Below are positions 8,615-17,688 of a stretch of 37,803 nt of DNA, one piece after another. Both the position numbers and the translations under genes were made by a program. The notes below the pieces were generated by a model. It was not told where the DNA came from, made no database searches, and worked only from the letters and a program-made list of their open reading frames with translations. The number at the start of each line of letters is the position of its first letter. Position 1 is the first letter of the stretch. The DNA comes from Clostridium acetireducens DSM 10703 (lineage in GTDB: Bacteria > Bacillota > Clostridia > Clostridiales > Clostridiaceae), in the NCBI RefSeq assembly GCF_001758365.1, contig NZ_LZFO01000026.1:1-37803 (forward strand). Reading direction: 5' to 3'.

Positions 8615-9346
8615 TTATTTATCTTTCTTAGTTCCTTCTTCTATTTGCTTTTGTTGTTTCATTTGTTGGTTTATTTCTTCATTTATTTCTTGCTGTTTTT
8701 GAACTTCATCTATAGGTTCATCTTTTTTTTCTTCCATTAAATTTTTATTTATTATTTTTTGTTTTTCTTCAAAAAAACCTTTATGCTTTCTAATAAATTC
8801 TTCTTGAGATTTTATAATATCTTTAATTTCATCATCTTCCATCATTTTCTCTTGCTGCTTTTGTATACTACTAGATACTAACTTAGAATCTTCTTCTTTT
8901 ATTGAATCCAAATCATTTACTATATACCATTTTTCATTATCATAAATTAAAATGAATGGTTTAATATCTTTTATTGGTTCTTCTATACCTTTGTAATAGG
9001 TGCTATCAATACATTGTAAAAAGGCATAGTTTTCTTTTTTATCAATTTTATATATTTTATCTAAATTAATATTTGTTATACCTAAATTTTTCATATTTTT
9101 ATTTGTTAATATAATATCAAATTTTTCTGGTGAATAAAAATATTCTTTTATAAATTCATCATTTAATTTTAATTTGTTTTCATATAAAATTTTTACTACT
9201 TCTTCTGGTGTAGATTGATTTTTTTCTTTTTGTTTTGATATACTTTTATTTTCATTAACAGTAGTTTTTTTCATGGTTTCTTGTTTATTTCCACAACCTG
9301 CTATTAAAAAAATAAAAATAATTGATATAAAAAATATCCTTTTCAT
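8615..9346 (-). CDS. putative lipoprotein, Gln/Glu/Lys-rich, unknown function
   Basis: A 243-aa predicted lipoprotein: a short basic N-terminus, a hydrophobic stretch and the lipobox LIAGC with Cys at residue 18. A folded middle part (about 50-150) contains two motifs seen in NTF2-like or DUF4878-like extracytoplasmic domains, a helix TPEEVVKILYENKLKLNDEF and a strand pair ending in FILIYDNEKWYIVND; that assignment is tentative. From about 160 to the end it is highly charged and Gln-rich (KQQEINEEINQQMKQQKQ), probably a coiled coil. Start: ATG at 9346 with AAGGAAGG upstream. It lies between addB and addA, 94 bp after addB, though nothing links a surface lipoprotein to recombination. I do not recognise it by name. 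Confidence 0.75.
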   Translation of the reverse strand: MKRIFFISIIFIFLIAGCGNKQETMKKTTVNENKSISKQKEKNQSTPEEVVKILYENKLKLNDEFIKEYFYSPEKFDIILTNKNMKNLGITNINLDKIYKIDKKENYAFLQCIDSTYYKGIEEPIKDIKPFILIYDNEKWYIVNDLDSIKEEDSKLVSSSIQKQQEKMMEDDEIKDIIKSQEEFIRKHKGFFEEKQKIINKNLMEEKKDEPIDEVQKQQEINEEINQQMKQQKQIEEGTKKDK

Positions 9347-9440
9347 ATTTTAACCTTCCTTTCACTATTCTCTAAATAAGGTAAGTCTCTATTTCATTTT
9401 ATAATTTCTAAATCTAATTTTTCATAATTATTTAATAAAA

Positions 9441-12400
9441 TCACTCTTCTTTATTTAATTCCTCTTCTATTAAACTCCAAACTTCATATTCATCTTTAAC
9501 TTTTAATAATCTATATTGGTTTCCTTCAATTTCAGTATCAAACTGACATATAGATGAATATTCGCAAAATTTACAAGCAGAATCATCCTTTTTTTTATAG
9601 GGTCTTATACATATATTTCCTTCTAACATTTCTTCACATAAATTAGCTATAGTTTTTTTCACATATTTTCTTAGTATATTAAAATGTTCTAAATCTATTG
9701 CTGATGATTTTCCTAAAGAACCATCTTTATTTACTCTAGCAGGTATGATTAAGGAATTGCCTTTTATTTCCTTATCCATTTCTTTTATAATATCTGTATC
9801 AGACAAGAGAATTCCTCTCATTTTTAAACTTTTTATTATTTCTTCTTCTATTTTTATTTCGGAAATTTCTCCTTTAGTCTTTATTATTGGATCATCCATT
9901 TTAAAATACAAAATACCTGCAGGTAATACATTTTTATTTAATTCACTTTCTATTTCTGTAAGAATAGAATCTAAATATATTAATAATTGAAGCTGTATTC
10001 CATAATACACTTCTTCTAGTTTAAAATCTTTACTAGAAGATTTATAATCTATTATTCTTAAATATATATCAGATTCTTTTTCCAAAGCATCTATTCTATC
10101 TATTTTGCCTATAAGTCTAACTTTTTCTCCCGAATGAAGTTCTACAGAAATAGGAGGAAAACCTTCATTTATACCAAATCCTATTTCATAACCTATAGGT
10201 TTAAAACCTCCTTTGTTTATTTGCTTTGATATAGTATAAATAGATGTAGTTAATATTCTTTTCAAAGTATTAGACATATACTTATATCTAGCAGAAGAAT
10301 TAAATATAGATTTAGGCATAGATGCTATTTTTTCATCTACTATTACTGAAACTGCTGCACTACATAAGCTTTTATCTACATCATACCAACTAATTTTTCT
10401 ATCTAATAAAGACTTGGAAAACTCCTCTAAAACCTCATGCATAAAAATACCCATATCTGGAGAACTAATTTTATACATTCTTCTCTCTTTTCCTTTTATG
10501 CCATACTTTATAAAGTAAGCAAAAGGACATTCTGCATATTTTTCTAATCTTGAAACACTTATATTCATAGGTCTTCCATATAACTTTCTAACTTTACTAC
10601 TATCCAACACTTCTTCATAATTTGAGTAATTTAATCCTTCTAAAATTGAATTTAACCTTTCACTCCAATAATCATTATCTCTATACCAACAATAAACATC
10701 TTTCCATAAATCGCTTATTTCTAAACCATCTACATCTTTTCTAAAAGCAGATATAAGCTTATTAAAAGTAGATTTAGGATTTACAATAAAATTTAATTCT
10801 TCTTCTTCACATACTATATCGCTTTTTTCACAAATATGGGGGAAAACTTTTTTTATTCTGGATATTACTATAGAAGATCTTAAAGTTTTTCCTTCATGAT
10901 TTGCTATAGGGTAACTAAGCCTTAAATAATCACTCATAGTTGTTAAAGTTATATACATTAAAAACTGATCTTCAAAAGCCTTGTTTCTTGTATCTTCAGC
11001 TATATCTAACCCTTTTTCTCTTAAATTTTCTCTATCGCTGTCTGTAATTATGCCTTCTTTAGTCACAGCCATAGGAAATATTCCATCATTCACTCCTATT
11101 ACATATAAAATTTTTATATTATGACTTCTAAGCCTTTCTATGCTACTTACAAGTACTTGATCTAAAGAAGGAGGTATTAAACCTATCTCATACTCTGCAA
11201 ATCCAGTAATTAATATTTGTGCAAACTGCTTTGAATTTATATTTTCTTCTCCTATAGTTTCAACTATTTGATCTAATATATCAACTACTATATTCCATAT
11301 TTGATTGTATTCACTAGCTATATCTAATTTTCCATCTATTTTAAATTTTTTAATCCATCCTTCTATTTTTTCTGAAACTTTAATATTATTCAAAAAATTA
11401 TAAAGAGCTTCGCACATATCTCTAGCTGTTTTTTTATTCACTATATTTGAGTAAAATTCTTTTAATGGTTCAATTATTTTATATCTTATTTCATTAACTT
11501 TATTTAAAAAATCTTCTTCATCTTTTTCTTCATCTTTAAAACCATAACTTAATTTATAATCCCATGGTTTTTCTTCTATCCACTTATAACCTTTGATTCC
11601 ATTGGCTAAAACATAATTTTCTATAATATCTATATCTTCATTATTAATAGGAGTAAGTCCTGTTTTCAAATATTTAAAAACTGCTTCATAAGACCAATTT
11701 TTAGAAAATATCTCTACCATAGAAACAATCAAAACTATAAGAGGATTATTATTTATAGGTCTTTTTTTATCTATAAAATAAGGTATGTTATATTGATTAA
11801 AAATTGCTCTTACTAAATTTTCATATCCATCTAAATCTCCTGTAATTACTGCTATATCATTAAATCTATATGCTTTATCTCTACACTTAGAAATTATATC
11901 TCTAGCTGTATTTTCTATTTCTGTATACTTATTTAATGCTTTGTATAAACATATATCTTTTGTAGATTTATTATAAGTTTTATAAGGAAAAGAAAACATG
12001 TACTTTTCTAAATGATGCAACTCTTTGCTGTTTTTAAATCTATAACAAGGTTCACAATTAAGTTTTATAGGCTTATCATACTTAATATTATTGTCTCTTG
12101 CTATTTTTAAAAGTTTTTCTTCTGTAACTTTTGTTGGCATAAAAACATCTACATTATCTAATTTTTTTTCCTCTAAATTATCTATGGATAAAGTTATATT
12201 TACTACCTTAGATTTTTTTAGAATTTTTTCTAATATTTTGTACTCTTGAGGAGTAAAACTAAAAAAACCATCTATCCATATTTCTGCTCCCTGAAATATA
12301 TTAGACTCATCTAATTTTTCTGCTAATATAGTTAAATCATCTTCTGTATCTATATATTTTTTATAAATTCTTTTTTCAAATTCATTATAAATTAAAAATA

Positions 12401-12872
12401 TATCTTCCATTTTATTTTTTAAATTTTCATTTTTTATATTTTCTAATGCTAATTTTAAAACATCATTTTCCACATTATATCTTTTAAATTCAGTTATAAC
12501 ATCTGATATATTGGTTACAAAACCCTGTCTTTTAGAAGCTTTTCCAAATAATTTTAATTTATCTTTATTTTCTTCTATTATTTTATATATAAGCATACTT
12601 CTTCCAGATGGATTCATATGCTTATGAGTTATTCCTCCCACTTCATTAAATACTTTGTAAGCCATTCTTTTAAAGCTGAGAACTTCCGCTTTAGGTATGC
12701 CTGTATCCCCTACTGTATGTATTAGGTTTTTTTCTGCTTGAAATGAAAACTGTTCTGGTACTAATAATATTAAAGGGTGCTTTACTCCACTTTCTATTTT
12801 TTTCTTTATATCTTGAAGACAATAGTAACTTTTACCACTACCAGACCTACCATATATAAACTTTAAACTCAT
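9441..12872 (-). CDS. addB: ATP-dependent helicase/nuclease subunit B
   Basis: AddB, 1143 aa, partners AddA in double-strand break resection. It keeps an N-terminal helicase-like fold with Walker A GRSGSGKS (residues 8-15), used for Chi recognition rather than as a main motor, and a C-terminal RecB-type nuclease (RIIDYKSSSKDF, about residue 965) that cuts the Chi-containing strand. Four cysteines expected to hold a 4Fe-4S cluster flank the nuclease: one in AECPFAYFIKYG and three in CKFCEYSSICQF near the C-terminus. Length is normal. Start ATG at 12872 with TAGGTGGTG upstream. It is first in the operon with the lipoprotein gene and addA. Palindrome copy 1 ends only about 65 bp before the start, so the promoter is either in that short interval or inside the element. 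Confidence 0.96.
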   Translation of the reverse strand: MSLKFIYGRSGSGKSYYCLQDIKKKIESGVKHPLILLVPEQFSFQAEKNLIHTVGDTGIPKAEVLSFKRMAYKVFNEVGGITHKHMNPSGRSMLIYKIIEENKDKLKLFGKASKRQGFVTNISDVITEFKRYNVENDVLKLALENIKNENLKNKMEDIFLIYNEFEKRIYKKYIDTEDDLTILAEKLDESNIFQGAEIWIDGFFSFTPQEYKILEKILKKSKVVNITLSIDNLEEKKLDNVDVFMPTKVTEEKLLKIARDNNIKYDKPIKLNCEPCYRFKNSKELHHLEKYMFSFPYKTYNKSTKDICLYKALNKYTEIENTARDIISKCRDKAYRFNDIAVITGDLDGYENLVRAIFNQYNIPYFIDKKRPINNNPLIVLIVSMVEIFSKNWSYEAVFKYLKTGLTPINNEDIDIIENYVLANGIKGYKWIEEKPWDYKLSYGFKDEEKDEEDFLNKVNEIRYKIIEPLKEFYSNIVNKKTARDMCEALYNFLNNIKVSEKIEGWIKKFKIDGKLDIASEYNQIWNIVVDILDQIVETIGEENINSKQFAQILITGFAEYEIGLIPPSLDQVLVSSIERLRSHNIKILYVIGVNDGIFPMAVTKEGIITDSDRENLREKGLDIAEDTRNKAFEDQFLMYITLTTMSDYLRLSYPIANHEGKTLRSSIVISRIKKVFPHICEKSDIVCEEEELNFIVNPKSTFNKLISAFRKDVDGLEISDLWKDVYCWYRDNDYWSERLNSILEGLNYSNYEEVLDSSKVRKLYGRPMNISVSRLEKYAECPFAYFIKYGIKGKERRMYKISSPDMGIFMHEVLEEFSKSLLDRKISWYDVDKSLCSAAVSVIVDEKIASMPKSIFNSSARYKYMSNTLKRILTTSIYTISKQINKGGFKPIGYEIGFGINEGFPPISVELHSGEKVRLIGKIDRIDALEKESDIYLRIIDYKSSSKDFKLEEVYYGIQLQLLIYLDSILTEIESELNKNVLPAGILYFKMDDPIIKTKGEISEIKIEEEIIKSLKMRGILLSDTDIIKEMDKEIKGNSLIIPARVNKDGSLGKSSAIDLEHFNILRKYVKKTIANLCEEMLEGNICIRPYKKKDDSACKFCEYSSICQFDTEIEGNQYRLLKVKDEYEVWSLIEEELNKEE

Positions 12873-12936
12873 AAATTCACCACCTATTTAATTACATATA
12901 TATATTTTATCAGAGAATTGATATAAAATTAAGTTA

Positions 12937-13325
12937 TATTATATATTAGGTTGTGAAATAAAAAATCATTGATATAATTTTAGGATAAAAAATAATTAAA
13001 AATAAGCTGTATAAAAATAATAAGACAGTAGCATAAAGAGAGTTTGTAAATAAATCATTTCATTAAGACAATCTAAGAATAAAAAATAAAAAAACTCCTA
13101 CCCAATTTATGCCCCGTCCTTGGGGCGGAAATTGGCTCATCACGTCCTGTGATGAATTACGGAGTTTTTTTATTTTTTATTCTAAGATTCTCTAAAATTC
13201 ATTCAAATTATTTACAAACTCTCTTTATGCTACTGTCTTATTATTTTTATACAGCTTATTTTTAATTATTTTTTATCCTAAAATTATATCAATGGTTTTT
13301 TATTTCACAACCTAATATATAGTAT
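12937..13325. repeat. giant palindromic element, copy 1 (forward)
   Basis: About 389 bp, nearly self-complementary. The core 13094-13165 runs from ACTCC to GGAGT. It contains hairpin a (CCAATTT 13102-13108 with AAATTGG 13129-13135, inner GCCCC/GGGGC, loop GTCCTT) and hairpin b (TCATCAC 13137-13143 with GTGATGA 13149-13155, loop GTCCT). T-runs outside the stem on both strands make it terminator-like both ways. Outer arms of about 110 nt pair with one mismatch; for instance GACAGTAGCATAAAGAGAG (13024-13042) is mirrored exactly at 13219-13237. Terminal sequence is ATTAGGTTGTG and its complement. It lies between the SPFH gene and addB, both on the minus strand. No protein is encoded. Confidence 0.9.
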
Positions 13326-13351
13326 AATTTTCAAATTTAAAGCTATAAAAT

Positions 13352-13375
13352 AAATAAGTATTACTTTACTTATTT
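13352..13375 (-). terminator. short hairpin at the end of the SPFH gene
   Basis: AAATAAGTA (13352-13360) and TACTTATTT (13367-13375) form a 9-bp stem that includes the stop codon at 13370-13372. The following minus-strand sequence ATTTTATA is only a weak T-tract, so this is a modest terminator candidate; palindrome copy 1 lies just beyond it. Confidence 0.4.
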
Positions 13376-14308
13376 TACTTCCTTAATCATTTCTGCAATT
13401 GCAGCTACATTTCCTAAAGTAGATAAAGTTTCATTTGGAAGAATAAGCTTATTAGCCGGGTTTTTAGCCATTTCTTGAAGAGCTTCAACTTGCTTTAATG
13501 CTATTACTACTTCATTTGTTCCTGAATCTAATATAGATTTATTAACTTTTCTTATAGCCTCTGATTGAGCTATAGCAATTGCTTCAATTGCTCTTGCTTT
13601 ACCTTCTGCCTCAAGTAATTGTGATTCTCTTAGACCTTCTGCTCTTCTTATATTAGCTTCTTTTTCAGCTTCAGCTTGAAGTATTTTAGATTGTTTTTGT
13701 CCTTCTGCTATAGCTATTTCACTTTGCTTTTGTCCTTCTGCTTGAAGTATTGAAGCTCTCTTATCTCTTTCAGCTTTCATTTGTTTTTCCATAGCTTGTT
13801 GTATTTCTGCTGGTGGTATTATATTTTTAATTTCAACAGAAAGTATTTTAATACCATAAGCATCTGTAATTTCATCTACTACTTTTAATAATTCATTATT
13901 AATTTTATCTCTACCAGATAAAACTTCATCTAAACTCATATTTCCTACAATATTCCTCATATTAGTAATAGTTGAATAAACTATTCCCGCTTTAAAATCT
14001 TCTATATTATAAACAGCATCTCTAGGTGCCATTATTTTATAAAATATAACATTGTCTATAGATATTTTAACATTATCTTGAGTTATAACATTTTGTGGTT
14101 GTATATCTAATATTTGTTGCTTAGTAGATATTTTCCTTCTTACAAAGTCTACTAAAGGTATTATGAAATGCCATCCTGGTTCTAATACTTTGTAAAATTG
14201 TCCAAACCTTTCTACTATATACACATAACCTGTATTAACTATCTTTATAGAAGATAGTATTATCATTAATATAAATACTAAAAGAATTATAAATACTACT
14301 TTTCCCAT
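13370..14308 (-). CDS. SPFH/band 7 (stomatin-like) membrane protein
   Basis: A 312-aa protein of the SPFH superfamily, close to the bacterial stomatin / QmcA type, thought to form oligomeric scaffolds in membrane microdomains. It has one N-terminal membrane segment (residues 3-22), then the band 7 domain (VYIVERFGQFYKVLEPGWHF, about 27-190), a long Ala/Glu/Gln coiled coil with an imperfect repeat (ILQAEGQKQSEIAIAEGQKQ and similar, about 190-245), and a C-terminal tail. Length is normal. The start ATG at 14308 overlaps the last base of the upstream NfeD-like gene, so the two are translationally coupled. NfeD-SPFH pairing is a conserved arrangement and the two products are expected to interact. 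Confidence 0.93.
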   Translation of the reverse strand: MGKVVFIILLVFILMIILSSIKIVNTGYVYIVERFGQFYKVLEPGWHFIIPLVDFVRRKISTKQQILDIQPQNVITQDNVKISIDNVIFYKIMAPRDAVYNIEDFKAGIVYSTITNMRNIVGNMSLDEVLSGRDKINNELLKVVDEITDAYGIKILSVEIKNIIPPAEIQQAMEKQMKAERDKRASILQAEGQKQSEIAIAEGQKQSKILQAEAEKEANIRRAEGLRESQLLEAEGKARAIEAIAIAQSEAIRKVNKSILDSGTNEVVIALKQVEALQEMAKNPANKLILPNETLSTLGNVAAIAEMIKEVK

Positions 14309-14709
14309 TATTTTCCCTCCTCATACTTTTTAATTACTATTTTATTTCCTTCAACTCCTATAATTTGTGCCTTATCACCTTTTTCTAATATTTCCCCTGT
14401 ATTTTTAACTGTCCAATATATACCTCCTATCTTTAAAGTCTCTGTATCTTTTATAGTTTTACCTACATGTATAATTTCTCCTATATAACTTTCTTCCATA
14501 GTGGGAGTCTTTTTTACAGTTTTCTTTATAGTCTTTTTTACTATTGGATATCCTATAATAGAAAACAAAGCACTAACAGCTATAAACAGTCCCAATTGAA
14601 CGACAAAACTGTATTTTAAAATTAAAGCTATAAGAGCCACTATACTTCCCACAGTAAACCAAATAAACAAAAATGCACTAGTTACTATATCTAATATCAA
14701 AGCTATCAT
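14308..14709 (-). CDS. NfeD-like membrane protein
   Basis: A short NfeD-family protein, 133 aa from the ATG chosen here: two or three N-terminal membrane helices, then a C-terminal OB-fold domain (about 75-130: GEIIHVGKTIKDTETLKIGG to GNKIVIKKYEEGK). It is the usual partner of the SPFH protein. The start is uncertain. A strong Shine-Dalgarno (AAAGGAGG on the minus strand, about 14759-14766) lies some 49 bp upstream of ATG 14709, and the frame stays open between them, encoding a hydrophobic stretch ALILWIGIG that looks like part of the first helix. No ATG, GTG or TTG exists in that stretch, so a rare initiator (ATT at 14757 or ACG at 14751) is possible. At 14709 only a weak GATAGG precedes the ATG. 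Confidence 0.8.
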   Translation of the reverse strand: MIALILDIVTSAFLFIWFTVGSIVALIALILKYSFVVQLGLFIAVSALFSIIGYPIVKKTIKKTVKKTPTMEESYIGEIIHVGKTIKDTETLKIGGIYWTVKNTGEILEKGDKAQIIGVEGNKIVIKKYEEGK

Positions 14710-14887
14710 GCCTATGCCTATCCATAAAATTAAAGCTGTTGTATTTGTCGTAGGAATCTCCTCCTTTCATAAAATAGAATTTTTTAAAACATTAAATAAA
14801 ATCCATAGTTTAAAAATAATTATCGAATTTAAACATAAAATAATTACAAAATTTATGTTTATACACTATTAGTATTTAATATATATT

Positions 14888-14909
14888 ATGTGATATTATT
14901 ATATCATAT
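14888..14909. promoter_or_regulatory. imperfect palindrome upstream of nadE, possible operator
   Basis: ATGTGATAT (14888-14896) and ATATCATAT (14901-14909) are inverted repeats, eight of nine positions matching, around TATT. It overlaps the likely promoter about 40-60 bp before the nadE start. The shape suits a dimeric regulator; which one is not clear. Confidence 0.3.
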
Positions 14910-14948
14910 AAACATATATAACTTTAACTAAAATCGGAGGAATAAACT

Positions 14949-16871
14949 ATGGAAAATAAATTTAACTTTATAAAAGTTGCTGCTGCATGTCCTATAACTA
15001 ATGTAGCAGATATTGAATTTAATGTTAAAAACATAAAAGAATGCATAAATGAATCATTGGAAAAAAATTGTAAACTAATAGTACTACCTGAGCTTTGCAT
15101 AACTTCCTATACTTGTGCTGATATTTTTGGTCAAGAAAAATTATTAAATGAATCTGAAAAAGCTTTAGAAAATATTTGTAACTTTTCAAAAGATAAAGAT
15201 ATTCTCATTGCAATAGGCTCAACTCTTACATATAATTATTGTCTATATAACTGCGCTTATATAATATTTAATGGCAAAATATTAGGTATAATTCCTAAAA
15301 GTTATATTCCTAATTACACTGAGTTTTATGAAAAAAGATGGTTTACAGAAGGTATTGGAATAATAGATAAATCTATTTCTTTAGAATTTCAAAAAGATAT
15401 TCCTTTCGGAACAAATTTAATATTTTCTTGTAACAACGTAAAATTTGGTTTTGAAATATGTGAAGATTTATGGGCTACTATACCTCCTAGCAGCTATTTA
15501 GCTTTGCAAGGAGCAAATATAATTGGCAACTTATCTGCTTCTAATGAAGTAGTAAGTAAAGCAAAATATAGAAAATCTTTAGTAGAATCTCAAAGTGCTA
15601 GATGTACATCTGCTTATATATATGCTTCCTCTGGAGTATTTGAGTCCTCTACAGATTTAGTATTTAGTGGTCATTTATTAATAGGCGAAAATGGAACCCT
15701 ATTAAAAGAAAATAATAGATTTCAAAGGGAAAATGAAATTATAACTTCTTTAATAGATGTAAATAAATTAAATAATGAAAGATTAAAAAATATAAGTTTT
15801 AGAGACAGTATAAAAATTAATAATATAGCACCTAAAGAAATATATTTTTCATTTAAAGATTTAAACTTTGGAAAATTTGATAGATTTATTGATAAACATC
15901 CTTTTGTTCCTTCTAATGAAGATGAAAGAGAAATTCGCTGCAAAGAAATTTTTAATATTCAAACTGCTGCTCTTGCTAAGAGATATAATCACACTGGCAT
16001 GAAAAAAGCAGTAGTTGGAATTTCTGGAGGGCTTGATTCTACTTTAGCTCTTTTAGTTATAGCTAAAACATTTTATAAATTAAATATTCCAAGAGAAAAT
16101 ATTATAACAGTTACTATGCCTGGTTTTGGAACTACTGATAGAACCTATAATAATGCAGTGAATTTATGTAAAAAATTAAGAACAGAACTTAGAGAAATAA
16201 ATATTGTAGATGCTTGTCTTCAACATTTTAAAGATATAAATCATCCTGTAGAAAAGCTAGATGCTACTTATGAAAATGTTCAAGCTAGAGAAAGAACTCA
16301 AATACTTATGGATATAGCAAATAAAGAGTCTGCTCTTTTAATTGGTACTGGAGATTTATCAGAACTTGCACTAGGTTGGTGTACTTATAATGGAGACCAC
16401 ATGTCTATGTATGGAGTAAATTGTTCTATTCCTAAAACTCTTGTAAGATATTTAGTAAAATATGTAGCTCAAAAGGAAGTAGATCAAGAAACTTCTGATA
16501 TTTTACTTGATATTTTAGACACACCTGTAAGTCCTGAATTATTACCTAAAGACAAACATGGAAAAATAGCTCAAAAAACAGAAGACATTATAGGTCCTTA
16601 CGAACTTCATGACTTCTTCTTATACTATTTTATAAGACAAGGAGCTTCTCCTGAAAGAATATTGTTTTTAGCAAAACAGGCATTTGAAAATGATTATGAC
16701 CAAGAAACAATTAAAAAGTGGTTAGATAAATTTATAAATAGATTTTTCTCTCAACAATTTAAACGTTCTGCTATTCCAGATGGTCCAAAAGTTGGAACTA
16801 TAAGCTTATCTCCAAGAGGAGATTGGAGAATGCCTTCCGATGCAAGTAATAGATTATGGAAAAATAAATAA
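14949..16871 (+). CDS. nadE: glutamine-dependent NAD+ synthetase
   Basis: A 640-aa two-domain enzyme for the last step of NAD+ synthesis: deamido-NAD+ plus ATP is converted to NAD+ with ammonia from glutamine. The N-terminal nitrilase-type glutaminase (about 5-275) has the catalytic triad Glu48 (LPELC), Lys117 (IPKSYIPNY) and Cys171 (EICEDLW). The C-terminal synthetase (about 325-640) has the PP-loop SGGLDS (359-364) and the later GTGDLSELALGW and KHGKIAQKTEDIIGPYELHDF motifs. Full length. Start ATG with CGGAGGA nine bases before. It is monocistronic. Its stop codon (16869-16871) lies within the arm of palindrome copy 2, mirrored by the stop codon of yaaR. Confidence 0.96.
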   Translation: MENKFNFIKVAAACPITNVADIEFNVKNIKECINESLEKNCKLIVLPELCITSYTCADIFGQEKLLNESEKALENICNFSKDKDILIAIGSTLTYNYCLYNCAYIIFNGKILGIIPKSYIPNYTEFYEKRWFTEGIGIIDKSISLEFQKDIPFGTNLIFSCNNVKFGFEICEDLWATIPPSSYLALQGANIIGNLSASNEVVSKAKYRKSLVESQSARCTSAYIYASSGVFESSTDLVFSGHLLIGENGTLLKENNRFQRENEIITSLIDVNKLNNERLKNISFRDSIKINNIAPKEIYFSFKDLNFGKFDRFIDKHPFVPSNEDEREIRCKEIFNIQTAALAKRYNHTGMKKAVVGISGGLDSTLALLVIAKTFYKLNIPRENIITVTMPGFGTTDRTYNNAVNLCKKLRTELREINIVDACLQHFKDINHPVEKLDATYENVQARERTQILMDIANKESALLIGTGDLSELALGWCTYNGDHMSMYGVNCSIPKTLVRYLVKYVAQKEVDQETSDILLDILDTPVSPELLPKDKHGKIAQKTEDIIGPYELHDFFLYYFIRQGASPERILFLAKQAFENDYDQETIKKWLDKFINRFFSQQFKRSAIPDGPKVGTISLSPRGDWRMPSDASNRLWKNK

Positions 16872-17249
16872 CATTTTAAAATTATAAAAAATCATGGATA
16901 TAATTTGCAGTTAGAAAATAATTTTAAATAATCTGTATAAAAATAATAAGACAGTAGCATAAAGAGAGTTTGTAAATAAATCATTTCATTAAGACACTCT
17001 AAGAATAAAAAATAAAAAAACTCCTACCCAATTTATGCCCCGTCCTTGGGGCGGAAATTGGCTCATCACGTCCTGTGATGAATTACGGAGTTTTTTTATT
17101 TTTTCTTCTAAGAGTATCTAAAATTCATTCAAATTATTTATAAACTCTCTTTATGCTACTGTCTTATTATTTTTATACAGATTATTTAAAATTATTTTCT
17201 AACTGCAAATTATATCCATGATTTTTTATAATTTTAAAATGTTATTTAT
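16864..17249. repeat. giant palindromic element, copy 2 (forward), reaching both flanking stop codons
   Basis: About 386 bp. The core is at 17020-17091 and matches copy 1. The outer arms mirror each other from 16864 inward and from 17249 inward, with about one mismatch in 115 nt (TTTGTAAAT against TTTATAAAT). Unlike copies 1, 4 and 5, the ends do not carry GGTTGTTG. Instead a sequence found only here (ACATTTTAAAATTATAAAA) is present on both sides and joins the TAA of nadE on the left and the TAA of yaaR on the right. It sits between convergent genes, so it probably acts as their shared terminator. Confidence 0.9.
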
Positions 17250-17667
17250 AGATATCAACTATAAGCCCTGTTATTTCATCTATAGTACTTGCTATATCTA
17301 AATTTTCTTTTTGTTCTCCTAAAATCATTTGTGTAAGTTCTTCTAATTTTTTATCTACAGTATCCACCGTAATAAAATATTGAGTCTGCCAAAAGCTTAC
17401 ATCTTTTTTTACATTATACATATAACTAAGTACAGAATGTAAATACTCCTTTATAAGTTTTTTATATATTTTAACATCTGCATAACACTTTGTTATAGCT
17501 AATCTATTGCCTTTTTTCTTTATATTTTCAAACATTTGCTTTAGTTCACTTTCTGATTTTCTTTCTCTAGCAAAACTAAAACTTTGAGAAAAATCTCTAC
17601 TTCCTGTAACTTTCTTTTTTTCCTCTGTTTGTATAGTAGTATTTCTACCTACTCTAGTTATTTCCAT
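17242..17667 (-). CDS. yaaR: YaaR family protein (DUF327)
   Basis: A 141-aa soluble, helix-rich protein that I recognise as DUF327/YaaR: a polar N-terminus, a central helix with KGNRLAITKCYADVKIYKKL, an aromatic segment SFWQTQYFITVDTVDKKLEEL and the C-terminal IDEITGLIVDIYK. The closely spaced family pattern (RL...R/K...YK.L...F/Y, then Y.I...ID.KL.EL, then I..I.GL..D.Y) is complete. The molecular role is not established. Length is normal. Start ATG at 17667 with GAGGTGTAA upstream. It is alone here, divergent from the chromate transporter genes and convergent with nadE, with palindrome copy 2 beginning in its final codons. Confidence 0.85.
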   Translation of the reverse strand: MEITRVGRNTTIQTEEKKKVTGSRDFSQSFSFARERKSESELKQMFENIKKKGNRLAITKCYADVKIYKKLIKEYLHSVLSYMYNVKKDVSFWQTQYFITVDTVDKKLEELTQMILGEQKENLDIASTIDEITGLIVDIYK

Positions 17668-17688
17668 AGTTACACCTCACATTGAACT

